Source: Tipula vernalis
Taxonomy: Eukaryota; Arthropoda; Insecta; Diptera; Tipulidae
Length of the DNA: 64,000 bases
Reading direction: 5' to 3'
Assembly (NCBI GenBank): GCA_958295665.1
Contig: OY282560.1
Span: 263,858,641 to 263,922,640, forward strand
Positions 22,022-34,550 of the stretch are shown in pieces. Under the pieces are notes generated by a model. It was not told the origin of the DNA. It ran no database searches and saw only the letters and a list, made by a program, of their open reading frames with translations. The translations under genes and the position numbers were made by a program. Each line of letters begins with the position of its first letter. Position 1 is the stretch's first letter.

Positions 22022-22470
22022 TCTATTTTTAGGCAACATTTGAATGGTAAATTAATTGCATTTGTTGATGATATAGCATTTGCTTATTTTACTACAAATT
22101 ATCGTACTACAGTTTCAAAATAATAGTGATTTAAATGTTTTGAATAATTAGTTTGCAGTACATAAGCTCTTATTAAGTTTCAAGTTTAAAACATCTTTAA
22201 TCAAAATAAATTTCATTCAATTAATGACGATATAAGTAGTTCATCACCTTCAATGTTCTAAAAATGATCCATCTATACGAAATGTCTAAAAATAGAGTCG
22301 GTAAAGACAGTAAAATACTTGCCAGGAAATGCCACACAACTGAATTAAAAAATACAATTTATTGATGCATTAGAAAGGTGTACCTTCTACCTTTACGATC
22401 ACATTGTCCACTCAGTGTCTTAAAAATATTTTATCACGAGCTTTTTATCCCACTTTAATTTATTTTAATT
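20838..22470 (+). pseudogene. decayed LINE (endonuclease and RT remnants)
   Basis: The first frame (20,838-21,272) reads VVCIYRLQSYSAGLFLDEF, then SSYGLISGINEATKITNTSS and TCIDHVYSRN, which matches the C-terminal half of a LINE AP endonuclease. Further on, frameshifted, are QYGLRSGLGT, ALFVDITKVLDMAYHYVLLE (the RT 'F-DI-kAFD---H--LL-KL' motif with its Asp) and, after a (TA)n insertion, GKLIAFVDDIAFAYF, the YADD-box equivalent with DD. Then FAVHKLLLSFK matches the segment just after the box. The element is split by the microsatellite and by many stops. It is a different family from the LINE at 4-6.6 kb. Confidence 0.7.
21935..22017. repeat. (TA)n microsatellite
   Basis: About 80 bp of uninterrupted TA inside the LINE remnant. 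The Tyr-Ile repeat ORF over it is not a gene. Confidence 0.95.
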
Positions 22471-23060
22471 CATTTATTTCAAATTCATTAGTAAAGCTTG
22501 ATCTATCATTAAGACACTAACCACGGTATAACCTGATGATTTTGATTATTTTAAATTTTTATAAACGTTTTATCTCTACATAATTATATTTCTGTTGTAT
22601 CACAACAAATTATGGTGACAGTATGGGAACATGATGATGATGCAATCAAATCTCGTCACCCCTCACCAGCCCGTGGAAGAAATAGTGAAGATGCAAAAAA
22701 AAAGAAAAAAATATTAATAATTAATTAAATTCCTCACAGTTTTGCAGAACTTGCGGCTCTAACGGGAAACGCTGTATTAGGAGATTGTGGTTGTCTTGTG
22801 CTTCAACAATTTGTCATAAAAAGATGTTTATTATTAACAAATTTACTAACTATAGACTGCATAGGTGGCTGAAACCGGGTCGAGTCTCTAATACTAATAT
22901 TCCTTTCCTTATCTTTCGGTCTTGTTGTATGTAAAAGGGTGTACGGTGGACCCGGAGTATTCCAGGAATCTTGCTTATGTCGTATCTCAGTCCATCAATC
23001 CATATGAAAAAACCAATTTATTTCTTAGTGATAGGGAATGCAATCCCGGGATGGCAATCC
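22471..23060. other. low-information stretch with weak ORFs
   Basis: FAELAALTGNAVLGDCGCLV is readable near 22,740-22,800 and a 71-codon ORF lies at 22,922-23,137. Neither matches a family I know, and the ORF runs into the foldback arm, so neither is called as a gene. Confidence 0.25.
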
Positions 23061-24194
23061 ACGTGAATAAAGTTTATCTTAAATTAATATTAGATTTTAC
23101 AACTCCAACAAAATTGCCTTTGTATGTGTTTAAATAAGCATACATTCGGGCGAATTTATTATATATACAAAGAAAAATTTATTCAAATCAAATATTCGAA
23201 CTTAACGCTAAATTAAAAAAATCCAAATACACAAAATTTATCAAGACTTAAACTATTTGGGATTTCACAAAGCTAATCCCCTTAAACTTAATAACGGATC
23301 AAAGGTTGTTTGACAATTTAAAAATTCAATCTTATCCTTGCCTGAGAAAACCGACATAATACAGGTCATACAGGAGGTCAATTAAATATTCGGATTCAAT
23401 TTTCGAATGAATTTGGATGTATGAAAATGGATCACCCCATGCCAAATAATTGCGTTTTTCTATTTAGAGAATGTAAATTTGTTTCCGGCTTGATAGGGTC
23501 ATAGGGAAGTTATCTGTTTCAAATATAATCCCAATGAAACTTCTAATTTTAGCTGAAATTTATTTGTAATAAGTCATTAAATAAATATTTTTTCTTGAAA
23601 ATATTTTGTTGTCAAAACACAAACAACTTTATTCATATAAGTAAATGTCAAATTAGCGGCGTCTATGTGGATGCAAAAAAACGGAGAGATGCGAAGTCAG
23701 GCATAGGGCACCGCTTATCTGTTTGGCGTATGAGGTAGAAGGTTGCCAACATAAAAAAGGTAAACCCGATATGAAATTTAATATCGATTTTCGTAAACCC
23801 AACATGAAATTTTTGATTTTTGCGGATGAGCACGATTATACTAAACACATGGGCCTATCGAAAAATCATAGTGAGATGCTTACTGATAGAAGAAAGTTTT
23901 GAGATGTCGATTTTCTTAGGCATGGATAAGACTAAATTTTTAAATTATCAAACATTGTCGATTAATAGGTTAACGCTTTGATCCGTTATTAAGTTTAAAT
24001 CTTGATAAATTTTATGAATTTGGATTTTTTTAAATTTAGCATTAAGTTCAAATATTTGATTTGAATAAATTTTTCTTTGTACATATAATAAATTCGCCCG
24101 AATGTATGCTTATTTAAACACATACAAAGCCAATCTTGTTGTGAAAATGTTGTTGTAAAATCTAATATTAATTTACGATAAACTTCATTCGCAT
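23061..24194. mobile_element. foldback repeat, about 1.1 kb
   Basis: The left arm (about 23,061-23,355) is inverted relative to the right arm (about 23,895-24,194). Shared landmarks are 'aagcatacattcgggcgaat' and its complement, 'aatattagattttacaac', and 'ataacggatcaaa'. A roughly 540-bp centre separates the arms. Divergence is moderate (small indels). The flanks carry CCCGGGATC-type motifs (24,200-24,320). No target duplication was established. Confidence 0.7.
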
Positions 24195-25020
24195 GACAAT
24201 CCCAGGATCCCGGTTTACGGGATTGACAATAAAATAGGGATTTGGGGTTTCGGAACTAACAAAAAGACCAAGATCCCGGGATTTGACAGAATACCGAGAT
24301 TCCGGGATCGCGGATCGTATAGGACTGCGTTTCCTACTTAGGGAGCCAAGAATCTTAACATTGAAAATGATTTCTTTTGATAATAGTCACAGTAACATGA
24401 TAATAGTCACAGTACTTAGACTTAAACAATTTGTGTAAGTACTTAAAATGTATAAATAACATTTTGCAGAATTTCTTTTTCTCTTCCAAAATGAATAGAT
24501 TTTTTCTTGAAAAGTGCAAGTTTTAATGGTATAGGCAATTTCCATTGCAAATGTCGAATTTCAACATAATAATTAAGAAACTGCAAAATTGTTAGATCCT
24601 AATTGGCCATATTCCAGAACATTATCTAAAAATCATTTTAGTTCATATTTTTATCTCACATTCCAACCTATTCAAAATCGCTTTAGAAATATCCCAGTTT
24701 CATAACGTAATTGGTCCATAACCAACGTAATTGGTCATATGAAATTAGGCTCATAAGGAATTGACGTACGGTTTCATAATATTTGTTATCACTTTGCCCG
24801 AAACTCATTTTGTGGTGCCTTCTCGTACTTTTTAATCACAAGTGGGAACTTTTTTTTCGTGAGAAAAAAAAAGACAAAAGTCTACAAACGCAACCCTGCA
24901 AAATGCACTATGTATATGAACTTTTTTATGAAGTATGTAAATAACATGTAATTAATGCATTTTTATTTAATCCATTTCAATAAATTAGGGTTTGTGAGTG
25001 AAAAAATGTAAGGAATTTCG
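24195..25020. other. stretch with GATCCCGGGAT-type repeats, then AT-rich
   Basis: Several variants of 'gatcccggga' occur within 24,205-24,320. The remainder is AT-rich with no ORF. Confidence 0.35.
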
Positions 25021-25144
25021 TTTTTCCCTTAGGATTCCCTGAAAAATTGGAGCCGATGGATAGACTAACGGTTGAGCTGGTGGACCATGCCGCTGCGGGC
25101 AGGTTCCAATCGGCGAACGGGAATCAGCAAAAATGAATTTTGGG

Positions 25145-25345
25145 CTGCATTGGTCATAGTATATTACATGCCGAGGCGGAAAGTATTACATTCGTCTGAG
25201 GACGAATGGAATGGTACTTTTCGCCGAGGTTTGTATACTATTTGATTCACAATCAGAGGCATTAAATAAAACAAGCAACATTAAAACATAAATAAATAAA
25301 ACCTATCTCTATAATATTATAGAGATAGGCGCTATACAATTGACA
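25145..25345. repeat. cluster of hairpins upstream of the second Crypton remnant
   Basis: An imperfect stem with tip ATTCGTC-tgag-GACGAAT lies at about 25,190-25,208, extended by GCCGAGGCG / CGCCGAGG. A perfect palindrome CCTATCTCTATA-atat-TATAGAGATAGG lies near 25,303-25,330. They sit in the same relative place as the hairpin upstream of the intact Crypton but share no obvious core. Confidence 0.6.
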
Positions 25346-25411
25346 ATTTATTAAATTATTTAACAAAAGTCACACCAAATTTGCACTTGTTTAGTTTTTT
25401 TAACAAACAAA

Positions 25412-25876
25412 ACGTCCGATAGTGAAATAGAGTGTACTCTCTTCCCTGAGAAAAGCAAACTACCATACGAAAAAACGTATAGAGATTTCCGCGACTGGTG
25501 CTATAAAAAGAGGGTCCAAAAGTACACTTCTGAGGGCGAAACGAAACGACATTTGGTGGCTAAGACTAGAAAACCATCCTCCATGTGGTCTCATTATTCT
25601 ATGTTGAAGAGTACTCTTAACTTTAAAGACAACGTTGATATTTCGAAATATGCTAAATTAATAGCATATTTAACACAACAAAATGTGGGATATCAGCCTA
25701 AAAAATCAAGCGTATTTACCAAAGAAAAAATTGAAAACTTTTTAAAAAACGCACCATTTGAGTTCCTTCCACATAAGTTAAGAATCGTAGGTATCAATTT
25801 TTTGACTTTTATCACAGTTTTAAATGCTGGGTTAGTAATGCTTTCATTACTAACCCATTTTTTTTACTATTATTAA
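25412..25876 (+). pseudogene. Crypton tyrosine recombinase, N-terminal remnant
   Basis: The frame is open from an ACG codon where the start is expected: TSDSEIECTLFPEKSKLPYEKTY (quoted to 25,480) aligns with the beginning of the intact Crypton (LPEKSKHKYEKQF). It continues with DFRDWCYKKRVQKY, KPSSMWSHYSMLKSTL and IAYLTQQNVGYQPKKSSVF, which match LKSSTLWSIFSMLRATL and MAFLKKKSVGYKPKKS of the other copy. Homology stops near PHKLR, about where exon 1 of the intact gene ends. No catalytic Arg/His/Tyr domain follows. A hairpin GGGTTAGTAATG-ctttc-CATTACTAACCC lies at 25,830-25,858. The copy is dead: its start appears to be mutated and its catalytic half is missing. Confidence 0.8.
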
Positions 25877-28800
25877 CCGCTTGAAGTGTATCGATGGAAA
25901 TCGCTCACTTTCTTACCTTTAAGAGGTGGGAAACGCTGTATATTACCAACTGATTGTGAATAAAAGATTTAAATGGCACGGGTGAAGTAATTAACAAAAG
26001 GAAATTAAAGGTTACCCAAAGCACTAATATCATAAAAATAACTATTAAATCTTATTAGTCGTTTTATGATATATACTATAGAGTGCCATAAAAACAAAAT
26101 TCCAAGAAATGAGGAGTCACGGAAATAGTAGTGGGGGTTGTGAACCTTTGGTGTGTTTCCTTCTGAACAATATTTGTTATATTTAATTTTATCAATTATC
26201 ATTTAGCGTACTTGACGGCCTGCTTCAAGATAAGGGCTGTTTGCTTGTTTGTTGTTTCTACAAGGCCTCTGTTCATTTCCTGTAACCATTTCTCGCTCGG
26301 AAGCATCGTCCTCATAGCAAATTAAAATTAAAAAATTATAGCAACTACGACAGCATTTATTATTTTCACACAGTTTTGGTTTTGGGGAGCATAACTCAGT
26401 TCCCCTGGTTTTCATTTTCGCTTGTCCGCTTAACAAGTAAAGTTGTTTACGGTGGTGTTACACTGTTAGTTTAACACCGCTGGTGTAAAAGACAGAACAA
26501 TTTCAAATTTTTTAAATTGGTGCTTGTCTAGTACAAAACGAACTGGAATTATAGATGTAATCAGCCTTAAGTGAATTGCTAGGTTTGCGCTAATAAATTC
26601 TAAGATGGCGTTCAGATTGATAAAAGTGGAAATTCAAAGTAAATTTGTAGTTATCGTTGAAAATATATTTGTTTGATATAATATTTTGTTTATAGTCGTA
26701 TAATGAATGAATGAAAATGTGTGAATTGAAGTATATGAGACAATGAGTAAATCAATAAAACTATTGCCGTCTTACTTTGGTAAAAGTTATTCCTAAATAT
26801 TCGGATAGGAATGAAATTTTCCCCAAAGTATGAGTGTTTAAAATGATATTTTAAGCCTGAATTCCATTGCGAATAAAAGTTTGTCAGTCAAAATAAAGGG
26901 AGATAAAAATATAAAATCGGTGGTTGTGTGAAAGAAACACAAAACGAAGTCAGTCAAGATTTTACTTACATGAAATGTGTGTTTGTATTAGTGGATCGCC
27001 ATAATTATGGTCAAAAATTATCAAAATCGAAGTCATTTTATGGTTATCCAACTAATATATGCACACAAATTTTGTGTACGAACGCAAATTTTTTTCCGCA
27101 CACTAAGTTAATTAAAAGTTTGTTATTTTTACGGTAATTGTCATAATTTTTTTTGGTGGTTGCTTCTAAAATAGCTGTGATAATACAAAAATATAAAGTT
27201 TGTATACAGTTAAATTGTGATAAATTGGGATCAATTGTGATAATATCGCTAAATACTATTATTGGGAATTTAGTAAAGTAATCGTTTTTTTTTTAAATAA
27301 TTTATTGGTGGTGAAAAAGCCAAATTAAAACTCCAAGTGATAACAAAAATTTATTTTTTTTATTTTTTTTTTTGCTGTCGCTGTCAAAATTTATCAAGAT
27401 ATTTGTGCTATAAAAAAAATAAAAAAAAACATGCTTCTTCTTTGTTACTCCAATGCATTTCTTTTTTTTTTGTCTTCTTTCGACTTGAAGTCAGTTCAGT
27501 CAATTATTCACAGTGGAATTCAAGCTTAAGTTGTCAAATAATCTCATGTTGTGACATTTGAGTAAGATTCTAATATTTAGTTATTAATTTGTACAGTAAA
27601 CTTCAACTTACACTGTAATACTTCCATATCATTTTAGTGGTATGATATAGATGGCAGTCAAGGTTGAAATTTATTAATTTTTTTTTTGTCGACAGTGCAT
27701 GTAAAAATTGTTCTTATGTAATCGTATACAGTATATTATATGTATATACATATAGAAAAAAAATGTAGTTGAAAGAGTAATTGTATTCTGGTCGTATCGG
27801 CAACCAGATTAAAATAATAAAAGTACAAAAAATAAGTTAAATTAAATTATATAAATAAAAATTAAAATATATTTGAAAATTTAAATAAAATAAGTTTATT
27901 TGCTTCGGACGAGTTATGTTTTATTACAACATTTTATTGGGGTTCAATTTCCGTGAACATAAACCAAGGGCGTTCGTTTTGTAAGTTTGTGCCATTTCTT
28001 CGAGGATGCACAATCAATTTCAAAAAGCCAAGCAGATTTTTTTTTTTACTTTCAACAGTTGGCACCAAGCTCTAAAAATATAATTTATTATTTGGAATTT
28101 TAACAAATTTAAAATAGTGATAACAAATTAGTGTAAAGTACAATAATTCCAAATGATAATTAACAAAACTTAAAATTCTGATTTATCGAAAAACTGGGAA
28201 TGGTTATTTAATACCAACTCGTAAAACTAAATATATTTAATATATTTTCTCTAGTGGTAAACACTACAACTACATGAAGAAGAGAATTTTTCTATACCTA
28301 CTTCTCAGTGGTATGGCACTGTTGTTGTAAAAATACCAAAGTAAGGCTAAATGTGACCTCCAAAAGTATTCAGTAGCGGTTAGTAGACACTTTGAAGAAT
28401 AAACTCGTAACAACTAAACCGTTTTGATTCCTTTGCACTAAATTGTGCGAGAACAACATGTTACTGAACTATAAACTATTGCGTCACAACCTTTCGCTTT
28501 TTTATAAAAGAGATTTTAGAATCTTAATTTGACTTAAAACGACTCATATAAATTTACACTTTACATACTTTTAAACTGCTAGAATTAGAATATTACCACT
28601 CACAAAAATAATACTAGAAAAATTGTATTTATTTTTGAAGGTTTACCGAAATGCCTTGTTTATAACAGTCATTTGAAATAAACTCAGCTTGTGGTTTTAA
28701 GTTGATATACTCGGTGTACGATGTCGCTATTTTTGGTTAATAGATGCGAAAACGAATAAAACGTCGTTAGCCAATATTAGAAACTTATTTTTGAATGAAT

Positions 28801-30966
28801 GAACTTAATTAAATCATCCCTATTAGTATTATTATTTTATGTACTATATAGTGAAATTGTCCTTATAACTATTTGACCTCATTTTGGGATAATCAAAAAA
28901 AAAATGTATATACTTACAATATAAACTGAAAATTGCTTTGTCTATTTATAATAAAAAAAATTATGTGGGTTGATTGTCTTCAAGCAATATACTGCTGTAT
29001 ATATGTATTTGAATGATAGACGCTGAAATATAGGTTAATTTGATTCGAATAATAAATTTGAAATCTATATAGCGTCAAATACTAGAAGCAAATTGTCTTA
29101 AAAATTAATACAAGACCCAGAAGTGAAAGTATTAAACAAATTATAATCTTTGACAGAATTCAAGGGCTTTTGTCAAAATAACTAAAATAGTCAATTATTC
29201 TGTATTGTTTATGATCTAATGTAAAATCATCAATCATTTATGAACAATTACAACATAAAAAACACCTAAACAACATAACAGCAGAAATGAAGCAAAAACA
29301 ATTTATTTTTAGAATACCGAATGGCCTCTAAATTAACATACCTTTTAAATATGTATGTACATATAATGTACACATACAATCATTAACAAGAGAAACGAAA
29401 AATCATCACTATTATGATTTGCCTATTTTATGTTAATTAATTTTGAACATTTTAATTGGTCGATAAGGGTTTTTGTATAAGGAAATGTTAATGAATTTTC
29501 AAAGGTAGGTATTTAAATAAATATTTACAAATATAGTGACGAGATCTGCAGGCGGGTTGAAGTTTTGGTTAAACCATAACAAAAAAAGATTAACAAACAT
29601 TCCGCTAGAGATAACGAAATTCCACAGTTTGAAATATATGCACAGATTTCAATACTAATGGATACTGACTTGTAAAAAAATGCTGTAAAGTGCTATAAAA
29701 AAAGTAAAGCGAAACAGAGATAGCCAACGGAGGAAGCCGGAAGCCACATTGAGGAATATTTCTTTGATTTTTTTCCTTTTTCTCAATGATTCCTTTTTTG
29801 TTTTTTTTTTAATCTATGCAATCTGTTCTGGGGCTCAAGGCACTCCCACCTCTTTCGCAGTTTACTTTTACCGTCCTACTTTACGCAGTAGTAGCCAAAT
29901 CGAGGACGTACGGCTATTGACCCTTTTTGTACAAAACACTTGCACATTGCATTGCTTCGTGCCAACCTAAAGAGCTGAATTGAAAGGTGGGTCGGCTCAT
30001 GGATTCTGCACTCTCAACAGAGGGTCATAGTTGTGTTCATCGTCATTACCGATCGTAATCAGATGATGAAAAATCCTTTTGTATCCCGCCCCTATTGCAA
30101 AACACAAAATATTGGGAAATCGCATTAAAAGTTTTAGTTCAGCTTTTTGCAAAACAAAAAAGAGCACATTAAACGGCTGACGGCTGCTTAATAGAAAATT
30201 CTTAAAACTATACAGAATCATAGAATCCAAAAGAAATTATTAATTTAAATTTGCAACACGGCCAGGACTCAATTTAAGAATTTAATTTTAGAGTTGCTAG
30301 CTAAAAAGCAACAAATTATGCTCAAGAATCGTAAGTGATTCAATTCAATCATGACTTTTTTCGCTTGGAACTGTAATCTTAGAATTTGGATAAGTTGCCC
30401 ATATTAAGAAGAGTGCAATAAGTAAAAGTTCCTGAAGCTGAACTTGATGAAACCTAAAGCCTAACCGAGTTTCACTTTAGTTTTTCTGTACACAGAACAA
30501 ATGGCATCACCTTGAATGTGTCCTTCGTTTGTTTATCGTGACCATCGGTCGGATCAGAATCAGGATAATTTGTTGAAAAAATAATTACAAATATTTTGGT
30601 GTGTGTAAATATTTTTGAATTGTTTTTTTGTCTAACAAAAGTTTTAAAAGGATGTTTATAAAAACAAGTGTTTGCATGAGACAAAGGTTTAAATAGTAAA
30701 TAAATTTATTTAAAATAATTTGGATAACGTAATTGAAACATAACCAATATTATTTTTCACGTCAAACAAAATATGTCAAAAAGAAAGGGTCAAAATTGAA
30801 TTATTTTCTGCTACAATTGCTCGATTAACTGCTAGAAAAAAATTGATCTACGACTTTGTTTTGACGTTTTATTATTTTTAACATGACCATATTGCTTGCA
30901 CTCACTCATACAATAATTTTGTATAAACATTTTTTCTCTCTTCGATCTATTTTTTTAAAATATTAT
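25877..30966. other. 5 kb of AT-rich DNA without recognisable genes
   Basis: Short ORFs occur (for example 26,203-26,436 minus, with several Cys residues, and 29,749-29,970 plus), but none carries a motif I recognise. Long T runs and simple AT-rich sequence dominate. It could be intron or intergenic DNA of a host gene outside the window. Confidence 0.35.
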
Positions 30967-31422
30967 TGTTACGTTTTTGCCTTATCAATCAAGATTCGTA
31001 TCACTGGATTGTGAATGAAACAAAACACTTCAGTTTAACACAACGAATTTATTTATTTAACACCAAAAATCAAAATAACACAATTTATTAACAATAATTT
31101 CAAAATGACTTTTTATAATAATTCCACAAATTTTACTGATCACTTGTATTTTTTATTTTGCAGTAAAACACATTTTAAAGCACTTTCCAATTTACTTTCT
31201 AATCCTTATTCTTTCACTTACCAAAAACTAATTAATTCAATTCGACTTCGTTCGCCTTTTTATATACACAAACCAAATTTCTAGAAATTTCATGACTTTT
31301 CCAGTAAGAATAGTCTAGAAACATTTAGAACAGTTTTATCATGGACAATTCCATTTTAGTACAGTAAAACATTGAGCTATTAATTTAACTTATTCTATTA
31401 TACCCTAGGTGTCACCGTAACA
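30967..31422 (-). repeat. solo LTR of a Ty3/gypsy-type element
   Basis: Read on the minus strand it starts TGTTACGGTGACACC and ends ACGTAACA. It is about 456 bp and homologous along its length to the LTR at 40,630-41,093 (shared 'tactggaaaagt', 'tctagaaatttggtttgtgt', 'gtgatcagtaaaat'). No internal gypsy sequence adjoins it. A 4-5-bp target duplication was not evident, so the ends may have drifted or recombined. Confidence 0.8.
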
Positions 31423-32260
31423 AAATTACAAAAAAAGTGAGTGTCATAATACCGTAATACAGTCAAATCTCGGTGTAATGAAGTCAAAGGGACCAGAGAA
31501 ATTAGTATCATTTGGTTAGCCAGAGTTGTACTTAAAAATTCGTTAAATCGGTATTCGTTACAAATGGATTTCGCTGTGGTAATTTGTAAAATTATGGTAA
31601 TTTTTTAGCTTGGCCCACAAACGATCACGTCGATTGGTATAGAGAACAATTTCATCTCAATATCTAATTTCAAACCGTTCTGATTCCTAAATTATATGAA
31701 GAGCCCACATCAAATGTGTTAGTAGTTATTGGCAGCTAGGCGTCGTAACAGTAATCTAATACAATTGGTCATCAGAATGAAATCGATTTTTTGTGCTACT
31801 TAGTTAAATATCAGAATGATAGGGGTTTAACGAGTTGTAACACTATGTGCTTGAAGAATTAAGTTTTTCTAATTTATTTGGAATTAATTTCTTTGATCGA
31901 AATTTTGCACAAAGATAGGTTTTCGTAATAAGCAGTTGGTTTTAATTTTGGAGTCCGTTGGATCCCAAAATGAAAGATAGTTGCAGTATCTTCCTTTTTA
32001 CAAAATTTAAAGTCAAAAGGGTTCTCAGATGTTCAGTATTATGAAAAATATTTCGAGTTTTGATTACTTTATTGACCGTATTGGTGGTAACATATTGTGT
32101 TATTGTTAATACTTATTGACAAAACTTTGGTTTTTATCGGTAGATAAAAAAAAACGGTCATCATTGCTAATTTCATTGACAGAAAGTGTTAAGTACTGCT
32201 GTTGAATTTCAACTGATCACGCCTTAGAAAGTGAACTTATAAACATTTGCCAAGTGGCTA
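31423..32260. other. AT-rich stretch, nothing recognised
   Basis: No ORF motif or repeat structure was seen between the solo LTR and the ORF fragment that follows. Confidence 0.35.
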
Positions 32261-32779
32261 ATGTTAATGCCTGTCTTAATTGATAACCTACATTCATTTC
32301 AATTGTTTTTAAACTCGTCTTTTGAAACGAGTGAGCAAAGATTGATTGAGATTTATATTAATATTTCAAAGAATACCATTGATAAAAAAAGAAATGATCA
32401 GCAGTTGCTACAGTTCTTTCGATTTGAAGTTGCACCATATCTTGTAAGCATTTTCGATGAACAGAGTTTACTTAAAAACGCAAAATCCGATTTGCACGAG
32501 TTGTTTCGGAATTTACCACAAACATTGTTTCAGAATTCACCACATGCTTTGTGCTTAGTAGGTGGTGGATATTTATTCCACAAAGTTTGTTGGAATAATA
32601 ATTTGACGTAATATGAAATCTTTATGCTACAAATTTCACATTACAAAAAAAATTCACAAAATGGTATATTTTTAGGAACACGGAATCTTGAAATCGCACC
32701 AAAGTGCAAATATATTGATAATGATGTGTTATTGTCGGTCAAGATATTGACTTATTAATAATTCGACAGTATAAGAAAA
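32261..32779 (+). pseudogene. N-terminal part of a mobile-element-associated ORF, split by mariner and inversion
   Basis: The frame 32,261-32,611 reads LIDNLHSFQLFLNSSFETSE, then VAPYLVSIFDEQSLLKNAKS and LCLVGGGYLFHKVCWNNNLT. After frameshifts, VGQDIDLLIIRQYKK runs up to the mariner end at 32,780. 'GGyLlH-v-W' followed by 'eDiDLLvl' is characteristic of an uncharacterised protein family common in animal genomes and mobile DNA. In that family the next conserved block is 'GKK--KYy' then 'HAFtGcDTTSAf'. Exactly that block (GKKSAKYFTQ ... FAFNGTDTTSAF) lies on the minus strand at 42,104-41,850, on the far side of the mariner and of the proposed inversion. No function is assigned. Confidence 0.6.
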
Positions 32780-32781
32780 TA

Positions 32782-33184
32782 TTGGGTATATGTAAAAGAA
32801 AGTTCCGTTTTTTGATTTAAAAAACATGTATATTTAGCAAGTATAAAAAACTGGTACATTATTTAAAGTGTGCTCTATCAGAAACCACAACCTTCGCCCA
32901 TCTTTTAGGCAATTCACTAATTCCCTTTCTGAAAATGTCGACATCTTTTAAAGCGATCCATTCGTCAAGCCAATTTTTGATATTTTCATAAGATGTGAAT
33001 CGTACGTCTCGTACGGCTGACTGCATCGACCGGAATAAATAATAATGCGAAGAAGCAATATCTGGGAAATATGTCGGGTGGGATAGAACTTCCCAGTCCT
33101 GCACAGCTCGCTTCAAACGTATTAGTTGTCGTCAGTAGACTTCGCCATTAATCGTTTCAGAAGGTTTCAGTAGCTCGTAATATA
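32782..33184 (-). mobile_element. mariner (DD34D), 3' half
   Basis: The outer end TTGGGTATATGTAAAAG follows TA (32,780-32,781), as expected of a mariner inverted repeat. Read on the minus strand the coding part is YYELLKPSETINGEVY (from 33,182), then WEVLSHPTYFPDIASSHYYL (third catalytic Asp in PDIA; the nearby SDYHL is changed to SHYYL), then a C-terminus GISELPKRWAKVVVSDRAHF. It breaks at the TA of 33,183-33,184, where the Tc-type element begins. The missing 5' half is at 42,126-42,859 and joins in frame at the same TA. Confidence 0.85.
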
Positions 33185-34450
33185 AAGCGTGTCCCAAAAT
33201 TAACGCAAGACTTGAACTAAATAGAAAACACAGTTTTTAGTCTTTAGAATGTTATTTTTTTTTAATCATATAGTACATAGGATAGGATTATTTATGGAAT
33301 AACACATCGGGCAAATGGCCTCCACGGCTTTGCTGGCACATACGCACTCTTTTGCCGAAATTTTCCATGACCATTCTACATAAATGTGGCCGAATTTCGT
33401 TGATGAAGCGTTTAATTTCCTCCTGTAATGCACGGGTGGTTGTGGGTTTGTAAACATAGACCTTTGACTTCAAATAACCCCATAAAAAAAAAAACTAATT
33501 GTGTTAAATCACACGATCTAGGAGGCCAATTCTGATCACCGAAACGAGAGAGTACACGACCAGGAAATGTCTTATACAGTAATTGAATTGTTTCACGGGC
33601 TGTATGGCATGTGGCACCATCTTGTTGAAACCACATATTTGCCACATCAATATCATCCAATTTCGGCAGGAAGAACTATGTTATTACGTCGCGATATCGA
33701 GCACCAGTAACACTCACTGCTTGACTAGCCTCATTTTCAAAAAAAGTATGGTCCAATGATGCCTCCCTCTCAAAGTCCGCACCAAATAGTGACACGGTGT
33801 GGATGCATTTCTTTTTCGACAATCACATGTGGGTTCTCCGAACCCCAAACACAGCAATTTTGGCGTTTAACAAAGCCATCAAGGTGAAAATGTGTTTCTC
33901 CGCTTAGGATGATTTTGCTCAAAAAATCAGCATCTACTTGTTGATGTTCAATAATTCATTCAACGAACTTTTTTCACTGTGCATGGTCATTAGGCTTCAG
34001 TTGTTGTGTTAATTGAATTTTGTAAGGATGGAGACACGGATCTTTTGTGAGTATATGCTGTAGAGAGCTTCTTGAAATTTGCAATTCTTGTCCCCGACGC
34101 CAAATTGATGTTCTGGGATTTTCACCAACATTCTCACGCACTGCTTCGATATTGTCATTTGAACCGCTTGTTTTTGAACGACCAGTCTTTTTAGCATTTC
34201 CAACTGATCCAGTTTCCCTGAATTTTTCAATTAATCTCTTCAGAGTTAACGAAGTTAAAACACCATTCCGACCATATTTTGTATGAAATTTTCGGATTGT
34301 GGCCGCCAAACTTTCATTATTTTTGAGACATTGTTCAATAATGAAAATACGTTGTTGTATTGCTGTGAATTTTTTTTTTTTAGGGTTGCCAACAATTTAC
34401 TGCACAAATGGCGGCAAATTCAAATCTTGCGTTAATTTTGGGACATCCTT
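33185..34450 (-). mobile_element. IS630/Tc1/mariner-type element, copy 1, 1,266 bp
   Basis: The inverted ends read AAGCGTGTCCCAAAATTAAC at the left and AAGGATGTCCCAAAATTAAC as the complement of the right. They are flanked by TA at 33,183-33,184 and 34,451-34,452. The two sides belong to different host sequences: mariner at one side and a non-coding repeat at the other. The transposase is on the minus strand and broken. Confidence 0.85.
33260..34380 (-). pseudogene. transposase of copy 1 (DDE_3 type), frameshifted
   Basis: The N-terminal helix-turn-helix region reads QQRIFIIEQCLKNNESLAAT and IRKFHTKYGRNGVLTSLTLK (no intact Met start). Then come ENPRTSIWRRGQELQISRSS, then LQHILTKD and LTQQLKPNDHAQ, followed by a stop. 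After several lesions come VANMWFQQDGATCHTARETI (second catalytic Asp), FPGRVLSRFGDQNWPPRSCD, a frameshift, and the C-terminus KSKVYVYKPTTTRALQEEIK ... RGGHLPDVLFHK. The order and length suit a transposase of about 340 residues. The first Asp block is scrambled and the third site (SCDLTQLVFFF) is altered, so it is inactive. Confidence 0.8.
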
Positions 34451-34550
34451 TATTTCTGAAAATTGTAAGAGAAGTTAATCCAGTTTCGAACTGAAGAGAT
34501 TATAATTATGAAAAAATCAATCTTCTCATTAGGCCGCGGTGACTGGACTG
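34451..34550 (-). repeat. repeat family R, inverted fragment (left half split from 44,022)
   Basis: Read on the minus strand this is the R unit 'ccgcggcctaatgag ... cagttcgaaactggattaa ... ctcttacaattttcagaaaTA', ending precisely at the Tc-element TA. The continuation 'TTAACTTCAAAATAAATAAA' is found at 44,024 after copy 2 of the element. A second, uninterrupted R unit starts at 34,550 on the plus strand, so this end forms an inverted pair. Confidence 0.8.

Noticed and set aside
22922..23137. 71-codon ORF
   Set aside because: It runs into the arm of the 23-kb foldback and has no homologue I recognise.
25040..25130. tRNA or tRNA-derived SINE ('gttgagctgg' and 'caggttccaatcgg' as A and B boxes)
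   Set aside because: No cloverleaf could be drawn and box spacing and sequence are poor. A genome search for copies would be needed.
26203..26436. Cys-rich minus-strand ORF
   Set aside because: No recognised motif spacing, no splice context and surrounded by AT-rich DNA.
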